64,000 nt of DNA from a virus: the IMG/VR virus record IMGVR_UViG_3300031578_000021, positions 1-64,000 of that record; one strand, written 5' to 3'. The translations under genes were made by a program, and so were the position numbers. Below are positions 21,628-30,031 of this stretch, piece by piece. Under the pieces are notes generated by a model that did no database searches, was not told the DNA's origin, and saw only the letters and a program-made list of their open reading frames with translations. The stretch's first letter is position 1. The number at the start of each line of letters is the position of its first letter.

Positions 21628-22290
21628 ATGTCCCTAGCAATCCTATCCGTCTTTCGAGAAAGTCCAAAGTTCTCAATCCAGCATGTGGAGGTATTATATA
21701 ATTCTCTATGCAAGTATTCTACAATTCCCTTCACCTTATACGTAATATCTGATTACCAAAAACCCTTCCCAAAAGGGGTTTTTAGGATCAGTCTAAAACA
21801 CCCCGATTGGAACCCAAAGCTCAACAAGCTTGAACTATTTCGTCAAGATGTATTAAATCTCGCATCTCATTTTTTCTACTTTGATCTAGACACAGTCCTT
21901 ATAGGTAATATAGATGAATTACTTTCCTCAGATAATCCTTTAGTCATGCTAGACGATTTTTATTATAACAACACCTTTGGTTCTGGGTTAATGGCTTGGA
22001 CGAGAGATCTTGGTCCACATATCTATAAAATGGCCGAAGCCACTCCTACGGAAGAACTGCATAAAAATTTCCCCGTAGGGAAGGGGAGGGGGGATCAACT
22101 TTTTATAAAAAGGCACAGTCCCATCCGCCCACAGACATTTCAAAACCTTTGGCCAGGGCAGGTGGTTAGCTATAAAAAGCATTGTAGGGGAGAGGGGAAG
22201 CCTCCGGAGGGGGCAAGGGTGGTCTGTTTTCATGGCAAGCCGAGTCCGCAGGAAGTTGGGGATAGGTGGGTTAGGGAGAATTGGATATAA
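21628..22290 (+). CDS. Glycosyltransferase, GT-A type, 220 aa
   Basis: The DxD metal/nucleotide-sugar motif is FDLDTVL at about 85-91, preceded by HFFY and followed by NIDELL, as in GT8-like retaining enzymes. Conserved GRGDQLF and LWPGQVVSYKKHCRG, then FHGKP near the end. These blocks recur in the next gene, so the two are tandem paralogues. It would transfer a hexose from a nucleotide sugar to an unknown acceptor (DNA base, virion protein or host surface glycan). Confidence 0.8.
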   Translation: MSLAILSVFRESPKFSIQHVEVLYNSLCKYSTIPFTLYVISDYQKPFPKGVFRISLKHPDWNPKLNKLELFRQDVLNLASHFFYFDLDTVLIGNIDELLSSDNPLVMLDDFYYNNTFGSGLMAWTRDLGPHIYKMAEATPTEELHKNFPVGKGRGDQLFIKRHSPIRPQTFQNLWPGQVVSYKKHCRGEGKPPEGARVVCFHGKPSPQEVGDRWVRENWI

Positions 22291-22293
22291 AAA

Positions 22294-23037
22294 TTGAAAA
22301 CATTAGCTATTCCGAAAGATTTACTTCAACGAACCAACCCTCCCCCAACAGCACAGCCCTATCCACTAAACTCCTATGAAGGAGCAATCGATTTCGTTTG
22401 CGTCCTACGGGAAAGCCCGACCTATGGGGTGGAAGACGTTAATCGCCTATACCATAGCCTAGTCCGCTATGCGGGCCGCACGTTCGCCTTTCATTGCCTA
22501 ACGGACTCAAAATCAAAGGATTTTAACCGTTGCATAAACGTCATTAAAATAAAGCATAAAAGTTGGGAAACAAAGCAAAGTAAGCTTGAGATGTTTCGCC
22601 CTGACCTTGGCTTTGATAGGGTTGTGTACTTTGACCTAGACACGCTTATCATTCGCCCTATCCTTCCAATCCTTTCCTACGATGGGGATTTTATGTGTCT
22701 TGGGGATTTTGGGGGGAATGATTATCTTGCTTCGGGTATACTTTTATTCAAGGCAAGTAAACATTATTATATCTATGAAGCATTCAAGAGGCTTAAACCA
22801 AGTATAAGAAAGGTTAATTATAAGGTTGGAATGGGAAGGGGGGATCAATTATTCCTAGCCCATAATATTCGGGTAATCCCCCACACTATTCAAGAGTTTT
22901 GGCCGAGTATAGTTATATCTTATAATAAGAAGTGTAGGGGTTTACCTATGCCAAAGGAAGCGGCTATAGTTGTATTTCATGGGAAACATAAACCGAAGAA
23001 TGCAAGAGAGAACTGGATAAAGGATTTAATTCGATGA
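22294..23037 (+). CDS. Glycosyltransferase, GT-A type, 247 aa (TTG start)
   Basis: FDLDTLII at about 113-120 is the DxD motif; GMGRGDQLFLAH, FWPSIVISYNKKCRG and VVFHGKHKP match the upstream gene block by block. A 30-residue N-terminal extension distinguishes it. TTG at 22294 is used as start; GGGAGAA upstream is rather distant. A divergent paralogue suggests two acceptors or two sugars. Confidence 0.8.
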   Translation: MKTLAIPKDLLQRTNPPPTAQPYPLNSYEGAIDFVCVLRESPTYGVEDVNRLYHSLVRYAGRTFAFHCLTDSKSKDFNRCINVIKIKHKSWETKQSKLEMFRPDLGFDRVVYFDLDTLIIRPILPILSYDGDFMCLGDFGGNDYLASGILLFKASKHYYIYEAFKRLKPSIRKVNYKVGMGRGDQLFLAHNIRVIPHTIQEFWPSIVISYNKKCRGLPMPKEAAIVVFHGKHKPKNARENWIKDLIR

Positions 23038-23354
23038 GTATCGTAACATCAATGGTACTTTGTGTTGCATTGTCAGAAACATATTTGACAAACAATATCT
23101 CTTTAATCAACGATTGGTTGGAGGCTCTCGGTGCTGGAAACTTCCAAAGAGTAGATGAGTCTTTTGGGGGAGCCAAGTATTCTCAAATGGTTGTCTATGG
23201 CCTTGCAACCAGTAGGTTTATCAATGAGGATTTTATATCTTTTCTTAGAAGCCTACCTTGGAATGCTCCAGAAAATATGGTATTTGTGCTTAAGCCTGAG
23301 GAAGGAAGAACTCAGGTTTTTGGCCCCCTTTTTGGATGGGATTGGCAGGAATGA
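23034..23354 (+). CDS. Hypothetical protein, 106 aa
   Basis: ATGA overlap with the glycosyltransferase. Includes ETYLTNNISLINDWLEALGAG and VLKPEEGRTQVFGPLFGWDW. No family recognised; location suggests a partner of the sugar module. Confidence 0.5.
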   Translation: MSIVTSMVLCVALSETYLTNNISLINDWLEALGAGNFQRVDESFGGAKYSQMVVYGLATSRFINEDFISFLRSLPWNAPENMVFVLKPEEGRTQVFGPLFGWDWQE

Positions 23355-23902
23355 TTGATCTATCAACGCTTAAAATGCGTCGTCACGCCCCCTATCTTAT
23401 AGATACAGTCCTAAAGCGCCATCCTGAGTGGACAAAGGGCGCTGAGATTGGCGTAGCCATGGGGCGTACTCTTTTGGGAATTCTCCAGAATTGCCCCAAC
23501 CTTTCAATGATTGTGGTAGACGCTTTTACCTACGTTCCAGATTCCGAGTCATCTGGTCTATACGAGGATATGGATCATAGCAACAACGAGGCATGTGTGA
23601 GGGCCGTAGCCGCCGCATACCCAACCCGCACGAAAATCCTTAAGGGGATTTCTTGGGAGATGGCCGCGAAAGTAGAAGATGAAAGCCTAGATTTCGTTTT
23701 CATCGATGCCTCACACATGTATGAGGAAGTTAAAAAGGATATCCTCGCTTGGACGCCAAAGGTTAAACCAAAGGGCTGGATTATGGGGCATGACTATTGT
23801 CCGAGGTGGGGAGGGGTTATGCAGGCTGTTAATGAGATTTTTGATACTCCGCTTAAGCTGGAACATAGTATCTGGGCGGTTTGGAAAGGAGATCTAAAGT
23901 GA
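23351..23902 (+). CDS. Class I SAM-dependent methyltransferase (Methyltransf_24-like), 183 aa
   Basis: Motif I is GAEIGVAMG at 30-38, motif II region SMIVVDAF, and DFVFIDASHMYEEVKKDILAW with D119 as motif post-I; PKGWIMGHDY completes the fold. Family members methylate sugars or small molecules. Placed between glycosyltransferases, it most likely modifies a glycan or nucleotide sugar (inference). Confidence 0.8.
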   Translation: MIDLSTLKMRRHAPYLIDTVLKRHPEWTKGAEIGVAMGRTLLGILQNCPNLSMIVVDAFTYVPDSESSGLYEDMDHSNNEACVRAVAAAYPTRTKILKGISWEMAAKVEDESLDFVFIDASHMYEEVKKDILAWTPKVKPKGWIMGHDYCPRWGGVMQAVNEIFDTPLKLEHSIWAVWKGDLK

Positions 23903-24072
23903 TTACACCAGGAGACTACAGGGATGAGTATGATCCTGATTATAACCCAGACCCAGACAATGCTTATGGTGATGGAGGGGCGAGCATAGTTGTAGGTTGG
24001 TTTCTTATAACTATTATTGGTCTTGCTGGTTTTTGTATTTATGCCTATATGCAGTCTTTGGGGTGGGTATAA
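23899..24072 (+). CDS. Small membrane protein, 57 aa (GTG start)
   Basis: GTG at 23899 in the previous stop, AAAGGAG upstream. An acidic N-terminus rich in D, P and Y (DEYDPDYNPDPDNAY) is followed by one membrane helix (IVVGWFLITIIGLAGFCIYAY). Function unknown. Confidence 0.6.
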   Translation: MITPGDYRDEYDPDYNPDPDNAYGDGGASIVVGWFLITIIGLAGFCIYAYMQSLGWV

Positions 24073-24743
24073 TGTGGTTCGTTCCAACTCGCGGCCGGCC
24101 TCACCGCCTACAAAAATTCCTTCAGGGTTGCGTCGATACGAAAATGTCCATGTCAGGGCTTATCGTTGTCGACGGCACCGATCCAGATGCAGGAGACTAT
24201 TCAAAAGTAATTCTTCCCCCAAACTGGACCCTTCTCGTTGCCAAAGACCGAGCAGAGTGTGGAGGGCGTATGGAAGATCTCTTCCTAACCTATCCCAAAG
24301 CAAAATTCTACTCCATCGTAAATGATGATGTAGTCCCTGAAACCGAAGGTTGGGACGTTAAGCTTGCAGAAACTGCGGGGGATTGGAACGTAGCCTATCC
24401 TTGGGATACGCTTACAGGAATGGGAACGCAATTTCTTGTTGGTGGAAAACTCGCACGTTCCGTAGGTTCCTTCAGTCTTGGCTTTCTTCATACCATGGTT
24501 GATAGAGCTTGGATGGATATCGGAGAAGGAATTGGGCGCCTAATTTTCCGAAAAGATATTCGCCTGCGGCATGAGCATTGGAGCCGTAACAGGGCTCTTA
24601 GGGATAAGACTTATAGCAGGACTTTTAACGGAATTGCAACAATCCCTTATGATAAGGCTCGTTATGCTAAATGGTATAAAGAGGATTTACCAAAACTTAT
24701 TAAAAGGCTTAAGGTAGAAATTGCAAAGGATACTGGAGAATAA
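24072..24743 (+). CDS. Glycosyltransferase-like protein (GT-A fold), 223 aa
   Basis: MWFVPTRGRPHRLQKFLQGC and FYSIVNDDVVPETEGWD (DD metal motif about residues 90-91) match a phage GT2-like family. C-terminal RLRHEHWSRNRALRDKTYSR is typical of that group. Together with the two GT8-like proteins it gives three potential transferases in one operon. Confidence 0.7.
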   Translation: MWFVPTRGRPHRLQKFLQGCVDTKMSMSGLIVVDGTDPDAGDYSKVILPPNWTLLVAKDRAECGGRMEDLFLTYPKAKFYSIVNDDVVPETEGWDVKLAETAGDWNVAYPWDTLTGMGTQFLVGGKLARSVGSFSLGFLHTMVDRAWMDIGEGIGRLIFRKDIRLRHEHWSRNRALRDKTYSRTFNGIATIPYDKARYAKWYKEDLPKLIKRLKVEIAKDTGE

Positions 24744-24744
24744 C

Positions 24745-25899
24745 ATGCGTATTCTTGTCCTCGGTGCTGATGGTTATCTTGGCTGGCCCACAATGCTGTA
24801 CTTTGCCAAACTTGGGCATGAAGTTATTGGGGTTGATAACTATTCTAAGAGAAGGCTTTGTCAACAGCTTTCTTGTATGCCTGCTCAAGTAGGGAGGTAT
24901 CGTCTGAATGATAGGGAAATTTTTATCAAGGATTATGGGTTTAACATAAAGACGTATGATATTGATTGTGCCATTATTCAGCAATTGGAAAACGTTATTA
25001 AATTACACAAACCTGATGTAATTGTTCATTATGCAGAACAGCCTTCGGCCCCATATTCTATGAGAGGATACGGGGAGGCTAGGTATACATTGGAGAATAA
25101 TCTTGGGACTACGCTGGCGCTGATTCATGCGACTAAGAAGCTCGTACCTAATGTGCATATTATTAAGCTGGGGACAATGGGTGAGTATGGAACACCAAAT
25201 TGGCCAATCTCTGAGGGTTGGCTGAAGATGGAAAATCCTGCAGCCAGCCTTAAACAGAACTTCCTTTATCCAATGTCCCCCAGTTCCCTCTACCACGTTA
25301 CCAAGGTCCAGGATACTCATATGCTTTGGTTCTACTCCAAAATGTGGGGCCTTACCGTAACGGATATCATGCAGGGGCCGGTCTACGGTTTGCAACTTGA
25401 GGGCTTCGACGACTCTCCTATCTTTGAGGCAAACTTCCACTACGACGATATTTTTGGCACTGTTGTAAATCGCTTCATCGCCCAGGCAATCCTTGGCATC
25501 CCCCTAACCATTTATGGTAAGGGAGGGCAGACTCGAGGCTACCTCAACATCAACGATACGATGCAAAGCATCGAGCTTCTCATCAACAATCCTCCCAAGG
25601 ATGGGGAATTCCGTATTGTAAACCAATTCACCGAGCTTTTCTCCATCAATCAAATCGCAAAGATGGTTATTGAGGCAGCAGAAGAGGTTGGTATTAAAGC
25701 CACGGCCCAACACCTTCCCAATCCTCGGATTGAGCAAGAGCAACATTACTACAACGTTGAGCATAAAATCCTAGAAGACCTTGGTCTTAAGTCTCGTCCC
25801 CTTTCTAAAGAATTCCTTAAAGCAATCCTTCTCCGCCTTAAGAATGGAAAATATACCTTTAACAAAAACATAGTAATGCCGCAAGTTAGTTGGAGATAA
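24745..25899 (+). CDS. sqdB: UDP-sulfoquinovose synthase-like (SQD1) protein, 384 aa
   Basis: An extended short-chain dehydrogenase. NAD site GADGYLGW at 7-14; EQPSAPYSM at 98-106; KLGTMGEYGTPN at 141-152; YHVTKVQDTH at 183-192; YGKGGQTRG at 257-265. These match plant and cyanobacterial SQD1, whose catalytic Thr/Tyr/Lys correspond to T144, Y183 and K187. SQD1 converts UDP-glucose and sulfite to UDP-sulfoquinovose. Length and C-terminal NPRxExEQHYYN block agree. SQD1 in a phage would supply a sulfonated sugar to the adjacent glycosyltransferases (inference); a divergent NDP-sugar epimerase cannot be excluded. Confidence 0.88.
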   Translation: MRILVLGADGYLGWPTMLYFAKLGHEVIGVDNYSKRRLCQQLSCMPAQVGRYRLNDREIFIKDYGFNIKTYDIDCAIIQQLENVIKLHKPDVIVHYAEQPSAPYSMRGYGEARYTLENNLGTTLALIHATKKLVPNVHIIKLGTMGEYGTPNWPISEGWLKMENPAASLKQNFLYPMSPSSLYHVTKVQDTHMLWFYSKMWGLTVTDIMQGPVYGLQLEGFDDSPIFEANFHYDDIFGTVVNRFIAQAILGIPLTIYGKGGQTRGYLNINDTMQSIELLINNPPKDGEFRIVNQFTELFSINQIAKMVIEAAEEVGIKATAQHLPNPRIEQEQHYYNVEHKILEDLGLKSRPLSKEFLKAILLRLKNGKYTFNKNIVMPQVSWR

Positions 25900-25901
25900 C
25901 A

Positions 25902-27011
25902 ATGAAATGGGACGCAGATCAGCGCAAGGCAATTGACCTAGTAAACACTTGGCTTACGAAAAAAGATAAGCAAATTTTCCGACTTTTCGGTTACGCTGGA
26001 ACCGGAAAAAGTACCATTGCGAAGCATCTCGTTGAGGGGTTTAAAGGGCAGATTTGCTATGGCTCCTTCATGGCAAAGGCTGCTCTTGTCATGCGGCATA
26101 AAGGAATGCCTGCGAGCACGCTCCACAGCTTGACATATACGGTCGAGCCTCCGGGTGAGGAAAATGGTTGGCAACTTAAGTTTCACCTTAACCATGATAG
26201 CGAGCTTAGAAGGGCCAAACTTCTCGTGGTAGACGAGGTTTCTACGGTTGGGTCCGTTCTTGGAAAAGATATTCAATCCTTTGGCATCCCAATTCTTGTC
26301 CTTGGAGATCCTGGGCAGCTGCCCCCAATCGACGGAGCGGGTTACTTCACTGAGCAACCCCCAGACATGATGCTTACAGAACCCCACCGCTTCGCTCGCG
26401 ATAACCCAATCATCGATATTGCAACCCGTATTAGGAAGATGGAGGAGGTTCCTCGGCGGGCTTATGGAGATTCTAGCCATATCCCCAAGAAAGACTTTCG
26501 CCCAAATATGCTTGACGGAGACGTTCAACTTATCGTTGGTATGAACAAAACTAGGAGGATTTATAATAGAATTATCCGAGATAGGAAGGATTTTTCCGGA
26601 GTAATTCCTCAAAAAGGTGAAACCCTTATTTGCCTAAAGAATGACTATGATTATGGGCTGTTTAATGGTCTAGCTGTAACCGTGGATAAAGTCATAAGTG
26701 ATAGCGATCCAGTAAAACTTTCTATTAAAAGCGAAGAACATACCAACCCATTTATAGTCCCAATGGCAAGGGATTACTTTACAGAATACGTCCGCCCTGG
26801 TACGCTTAATCTCGTTGAACTTTATAAGATTAAAGACTTAACCCACTTTGACTTTGGCTATGCAATTACCTGCCACAAGGCATTAGGTTCTCAATGGCCA
26901 GAGGTCTGTGTCTATTACGATGGGATGTATTCTGGAGATAAGACGTTGCAAAGACGATGGCTTTATACTGGAGTGACGCGGGCAGAGAATAGGGTTATGC
27001 TTGTTAGTTAG
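25902..27011 (+). CDS. SF1 DNA helicase, Dda/RecD2-like, 369 aa
   Basis: Walker A GYAGTGKST at 30-38, Walker B LLVVDE about 107-112, GDPGQLPP at 135-142 (motif III), and C-terminal GYAITCHKALGSQW (motif V) and YTGVTRAENRVMLV (motif VI). Compact like T4 Dda, a 5'-3' helicase that clears proteins and primes recombination-dependent replication. Starts two bases after SQD1 ends, with TGGAG upstream. Confidence 0.9.
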   Translation: MKWDADQRKAIDLVNTWLTKKDKQIFRLFGYAGTGKSTIAKHLVEGFKGQICYGSFMAKAALVMRHKGMPASTLHSLTYTVEPPGEENGWQLKFHLNHDSELRRAKLLVVDEVSTVGSVLGKDIQSFGIPILVLGDPGQLPPIDGAGYFTEQPPDMMLTEPHRFARDNPIIDIATRIRKMEEVPRRAYGDSSHIPKKDFRPNMLDGDVQLIVGMNKTRRIYNRIIRDRKDFSGVIPQKGETLICLKNDYDYGLFNGLAVTVDKVISDSDPVKLSIKSEEHTNPFIVPMARDYFTEYVRPGTLNLVELYKIKDLTHFDFGYAITCHKALGSQWPEVCVYYDGMYSGDKTLQRRWLYTGVTRAENRVMLVS

Positions 27012-27029
27012 TCAGCTCCAAAATAATTC

Positions 27030-27058
27030 TTGACATTCTATAATCCCTATTATATAAT
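27030..27058 (+). promoter_or_regulatory. Consensus sigma70 promoter
   Basis: TTGACA at 27030-27035, a 17-base spacer, and TATAAT at 27053-27058: both hexamers are perfect consensus. Expected start site about 27065. Drives 27146 onward; the intergenic location after the helicase suggests it begins the recombination/replication operon. Confidence 0.93.
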
Positions 27059-27083
27059 AATAGACTTCATCAACTTAAAACTA

Positions 27084-27127
27084 CCTGGGGATGCTTATCG
27101 CCCCTTAACCTTCCAGGCATCCCCAGG
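27084..27127 (+). promoter_or_regulatory. Leader hairpin upstream of 27146
   Basis: CCTGGGGATGC 27084-27094 is perfectly complementary to GCATCCCCAGG 27117-27127, with a 22-base loop, inside the 5' leader made by the 27030 promoter. GATTTTAAAG follows, a weak U-rich tail. It may attenuate or stabilise the transcript, or bind a protein (possibly the RHH product downstream). Confidence 0.8.
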
Positions 27128-27145
27128 GATTTTAAAGGATTATAA

Positions 27146-27349
27146 ATGTCTCAAAAGAAATTAGAGCCCCGGAGACAGATTAATATAGTAGTACCGGAGT
27201 CAACATATATAAAGGTGAAGACCCTCCTGCTTGATCCCCTCTACGGTAGAACGAAATATGGCAGGATGAGTGGTCTAATAACCTCCCTCCTAAACGGATG
27301 GATTGATACACAAACTATTAAGGAAGAAGGGCCGAGCAATGGAATATGA
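27146..27349 (+). CDS. Ribbon-helix-helix-like protein, 67 aa
   Basis: First gene after the consensus promoter. RRQINIVVPESTYIKVKTLLLD followed by a second helix MSGLITSLLNGWI resembles MetJ/Arc-type DNA-binding proteins. It overlaps the next gene. Autoregulation through the leader or promoter is plausible. Confidence 0.6.
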   Translation: MSQKKLEPRRQINIVVPESTYIKVKTLLLDPLYGRTKYGRMSGLITSLLNGWIDTQTIKEEGPSNGI

Positions 27350-27584
27350 GCGTGATCTTCTAGACCTTCGGCAAAGAGTTCTCGCTGGAGATGATATTCC
27401 CCCGGAAGAGTATAAGCGTATAATCGACGCCATTAGGGAAGACCGACGAGCCGGCGCTGAGAGTGCAAAGACTCGAGCCGCTAAGACTTCGGGGAAGGCT
27501 AAAGTAACCCCCCTTAGTGATAGCGAGATTGATGATCTTTTTAGCACTCCAGCTCAAGGCGAAGCGCATGTGGCCGAAGAATGA
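27339..27584 (+). CDS. Hypothetical acidic protein, 81 aa
   Basis: AAGGAAGAAGG before the ATG at 27339. ERDLLDLRQRVLAGDDIPPEEYKR is a common short-phage-protein opening beside recombination nucleases. The tail is low complexity. No known function; overlaps the nuclease gene by 17 bases. Confidence 0.6.
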   Translation: MEYERDLLDLRQRVLAGDDIPPEEYKRIIDAIREDRRAGAESAKTRAAKTSGKAKVTPLSDSEIDDLFSTPAQGEAHVAEE

Positions 27585-28479
27585 TTTTCCAGACATTATC
27601 GATTCAACTTGGCGGAAAGATCTTGCATCCTGCGGGATGAAGTTTAATAGATCCGCTATTCAGAAGATAAAGCCCAAAGGGCAGAGTATTCACCTTCACT
27701 TCGGGGGGTGCTTTGCGCGGGGCGTTGAGGTCTTCCGTAAATCTTATTATGGAAGTAAGAAGCTTTCCGTTGATGAGGCCCTTCTGGCGGCGACCTCCGC
27801 AATCCTAAAGTCCTGGGGCGATGACGTTGACTTCGGGATGGATAAGGGGAATAAGAATTTAACAAGTTGCATTGATGCAGTTCATTCCTTTTTTGAATAT
27901 TACGATCCGCTTTTGGATGCAATCCAGCCACATATGGTTAAGGGTGAGCCGGCGGTTGAGTTTAACTTTGCCCTGCCCATCCCTGGGATTATCCATCCTA
28001 CGTCAGGGAAGCCAATCCTCTATACTGGCCGCTTCGATATGCTTGCGGAGTATCAAAGCTCGTTATTTATCGATGACGAGAAGACTACTACGCAGCTTGG
28101 ACAAAGCTGGGCCAATAATTGGGAGATGGCAAGTCAGATTACGGGATATCTTTGGGCGGCAAAGCAATATGGTTATCCAGTCGCAGGGGCGGTTATCCGA
28201 GGGGTGGGCATTCTTAAGAATGACATTAAGCACCTCTTTGTTATCCAACAAAGGGCACAGTGGGAGATTGACCGTTGGCTGCGACAATTGCAGAGGGATT
28301 TGAAAAAGGCGATTGAGTCTTGGAAGACAGGGGAGTGGGATTATGCGCTTGATGGGGCTTGCTCTAGTTATAACGGCTGCCCCTTCATGACGCTTTGTAA
28401 ATCTAATCAGCCTGAAAAATGGCTTGATACTTATTATGAAGAAAATACTTGGAACCCACTTGAACATTCGGATGATTAA
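27568..28479 (+). CDS. PD-(D/E)XK nuclease (Cas4/RecB-like), 303 aa
   Basis: Catalytic motif GRFDML at 154-159 (D157), then LFIDDEKTTT with E171-x-K-type D-E-K core, and QITGYLWAA helix. Cysteines C22 and the C-terminal CSSYNGCPFMTLC (about 279-291) could hold an Fe-S cluster as in Cas4/AddB-like exonucleases. Acts as an exonuclease producing ends for the Sak4-like recombinase downstream (inference). Confidence 0.85.
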   Translation: MWPKNDFPDIIDSTWRKDLASCGMKFNRSAIQKIKPKGQSIHLHFGGCFARGVEVFRKSYYGSKKLSVDEALLAATSAILKSWGDDVDFGMDKGNKNLTSCIDAVHSFFEYYDPLLDAIQPHMVKGEPAVEFNFALPIPGIIHPTSGKPILYTGRFDMLAEYQSSLFIDDEKTTTQLGQSWANNWEMASQITGYLWAAKQYGYPVAGAVIRGVGILKNDIKHLFVIQQRAQWEIDRWLRQLQRDLKKAIESWKTGEWDYALDGACSSYNGCPFMTLCKSNQPEKWLDTYYEENTWNPLEHSDD

Positions 28480-28493
28480 AGCGAGGGATAAAG

Positions 28494-28823
28494 ATGGAAA
28501 GCTATGACCTCATATCGCATATAAAGCGCCAGCGAGCCTTTTCTCGTGCAACCTTTGGCCCAGGACTTCGAACAAAAGGTGTGATCGATCATATTAAAAA
28601 AGAGCTTAAGGAAATAGAGCAAGAGCCTGAAAGTCTTGAAGAGTGGGTAGATGTTATCTTACTTGCCCTTGATGGGGCCTGGCGATTGGGGGCTACGCCA
28701 GAGGCGATTGTAGAAGTCCTTGAAGCAAAGCAAACTAAGAATGAATTTAGACAATGGCCAGATTGGCGTACTATGTCTGAAGATGTTGCGATAGAGCACA
28801 AGCGGAGTACTACAAATGAGTAG
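28494..28823 (+). CDS. dATP/dGTP pyrophosphohydrolase-like (DUF550/MazG-type), 109 aa
   Basis: FGPGLRTKGVIDHIKKELKEIE then LEEWVDVILLALDGAWRLGATPEAIVEVL match the MazG-like DUF550 family: the ExxE and ExxD-type helices bind Mg and hydrolyse dNTPs to dNMPs. Useful for dNTP pool control during replication. Overlaps the next gene by 8 bases. Confidence 0.85.
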   Translation: MESYDLISHIKRQRAFSRATFGPGLRTKGVIDHIKKELKEIEQEPESLEEWVDVILLALDGAWRLGATPEAIVEVLEAKQTKNEFRQWPDWRTMSEDVAIEHKRSTTNE

Positions 28824-29241
28824 TATATACCTTGCCGCAAGCTACGCCAGACGAGAGGAATTACTGCAGTATAGAAAAGATTTGTTACGACTTGGGCATG
28901 TAATTACATCTCGTTGGCTTGATGGTAAGCATGAGATGGATAAGCCGGGAGAACCACCAAGGGAGCCGGATAAAGAGGTTGCACGCTTTGCGAAAGAAGA
29001 TTTTTATGATATTGAAGATGCTACACACTTTGTCACATTTACTGAGCCCAGTGGAAGTGTAAATGTAAGGGGCGGTCGTCATGTAGAGCTTGGAATTGCA
29101 CTGGGGCTTGAGAAACTTATAGTAGCTATTGGCCCAAAGGAACATGCTTTTCATTATCTACCCAGTATTTGGTTTTTCTCAACTTGGTCGGAAGCTCTAG
29201 AATTTCTAGGCCGTAAATTAAAGCGAGGGATAAATGCCTAA
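28816..29241 (+). CDS. Nucleoside 2-deoxyribosyltransferase-like protein, 141 aa
   Basis: YLAASYARREELLQYRKDL and GGRHVELGIALGLEKLIVAIGP are the hallmark blocks of the nucleoside 2-deoxyribosyltransferase/DUF4406-like fold: substrate-binding start and the GG-R-H-x-E-x-G active-site helix. Also contains FTEPSGSVNVRG. Likely handles nucleosides or a modified base. Confidence 0.75.
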   Translation: MSSIYLAASYARREELLQYRKDLLRLGHVITSRWLDGKHEMDKPGEPPREPDKEVARFAKEDFYDIEDATHFVTFTEPSGSVNVRGGRHVELGIALGLEKLIVAIGPKEHAFHYLPSIWFFSTWSEALEFLGRKLKRGINA

Positions 29242-30031
29242 ATTCAACGTCCTACTCATCGGCCCAATCGGAACAGGTAAAACCTACTCAACCCGCACAC
29301 TTCTCGACTGCGGCCTAGAGCTTTTCTATCTCGCAACCGAGCCTGGGATTGAAAAGGTTGTAGGAGACCTCCCTAAAGATAAAGTCCATTGGTCTTACAT
29401 CCCACCAGCAAAGACCGACTGGGGTACTCTAATCAAGAACGCAGAACTTCTTAATAAAATGTCCATGTCGGATCTGGTAGGGATGAAACCAATCAATCGG
29501 CATGAGTTTCAGCAATTCATCCAACTCTTGTCAACCCTTTCCAACTTCAAGGATGATAGGACGGGGGAAGAGTTTGGGGCAGTTGAGACTTGGGGACCGG
29601 AGCGGGCACTTATCCTAGACGGGTTGTCAGGTATCTCAACGATGGCAATGGATCTCGTCGTTGGAGCAAAGCCTGTCCCGTCTCAACCCGAATGGGGGGC
29701 AGCGCAGAAACAAATTCTTCGCCTTATCCGCACCCTTACGGGGGATCTTAAATGCACGTTCGTTCTAATTTCTCATGCGGAGCGGGAGGTTAACCAACTT
29801 ACCGGGGCAACCCATCTAACTGTATCGACGCTTGGTAAGGCCATCAGCCCAGATATCCCTAAACCTTTCGATGAAATTATCTACACTCGCCGCGATGTTG
29901 ATAAGTTCTATTGGTCGGTTATTCAAGATGGGGTTGATTTGAAGACTCGTACCCTTCCATTTAAAGATGACCTTGCGCCCTCATTCGTTCAATTGTTTGA
30001 AGCGGCTAGGGATAAGGAAGAACGCAAATGA
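29234..30031 (+). CDS. Sak4-like RecA-type ATPase, 265 aa
   Basis: Walker A GPIGTGKTYS at 10-19, Walker B RALILDGLS near 128-134, then ATPase core FVLISHAERE. This layout fits Sak4 (Gp34-like) single-strand annealing ATPases that pair with a phage exonuclease and SSB, all present nearby. Overlaps its neighbours by 8 and 4 bases. Confidence 0.85.
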   Translation: MPKFNVLLIGPIGTGKTYSTRTLLDCGLELFYLATEPGIEKVVGDLPKDKVHWSYIPPAKTDWGTLIKNAELLNKMSMSDLVGMKPINRHEFQQFIQLLSTLSNFKDDRTGEEFGAVETWGPERALILDGLSGISTMAMDLVVGAKPVPSQPEWGAAQKQILRLIRTLTGDLKCTFVLISHAEREVNQLTGATHLTVSTLGKAISPDIPKPFDEIIYTRRDVDKFYWSVIQDGVDLKTRTLPFKDDLAPSFVQLFEAARDKEERK

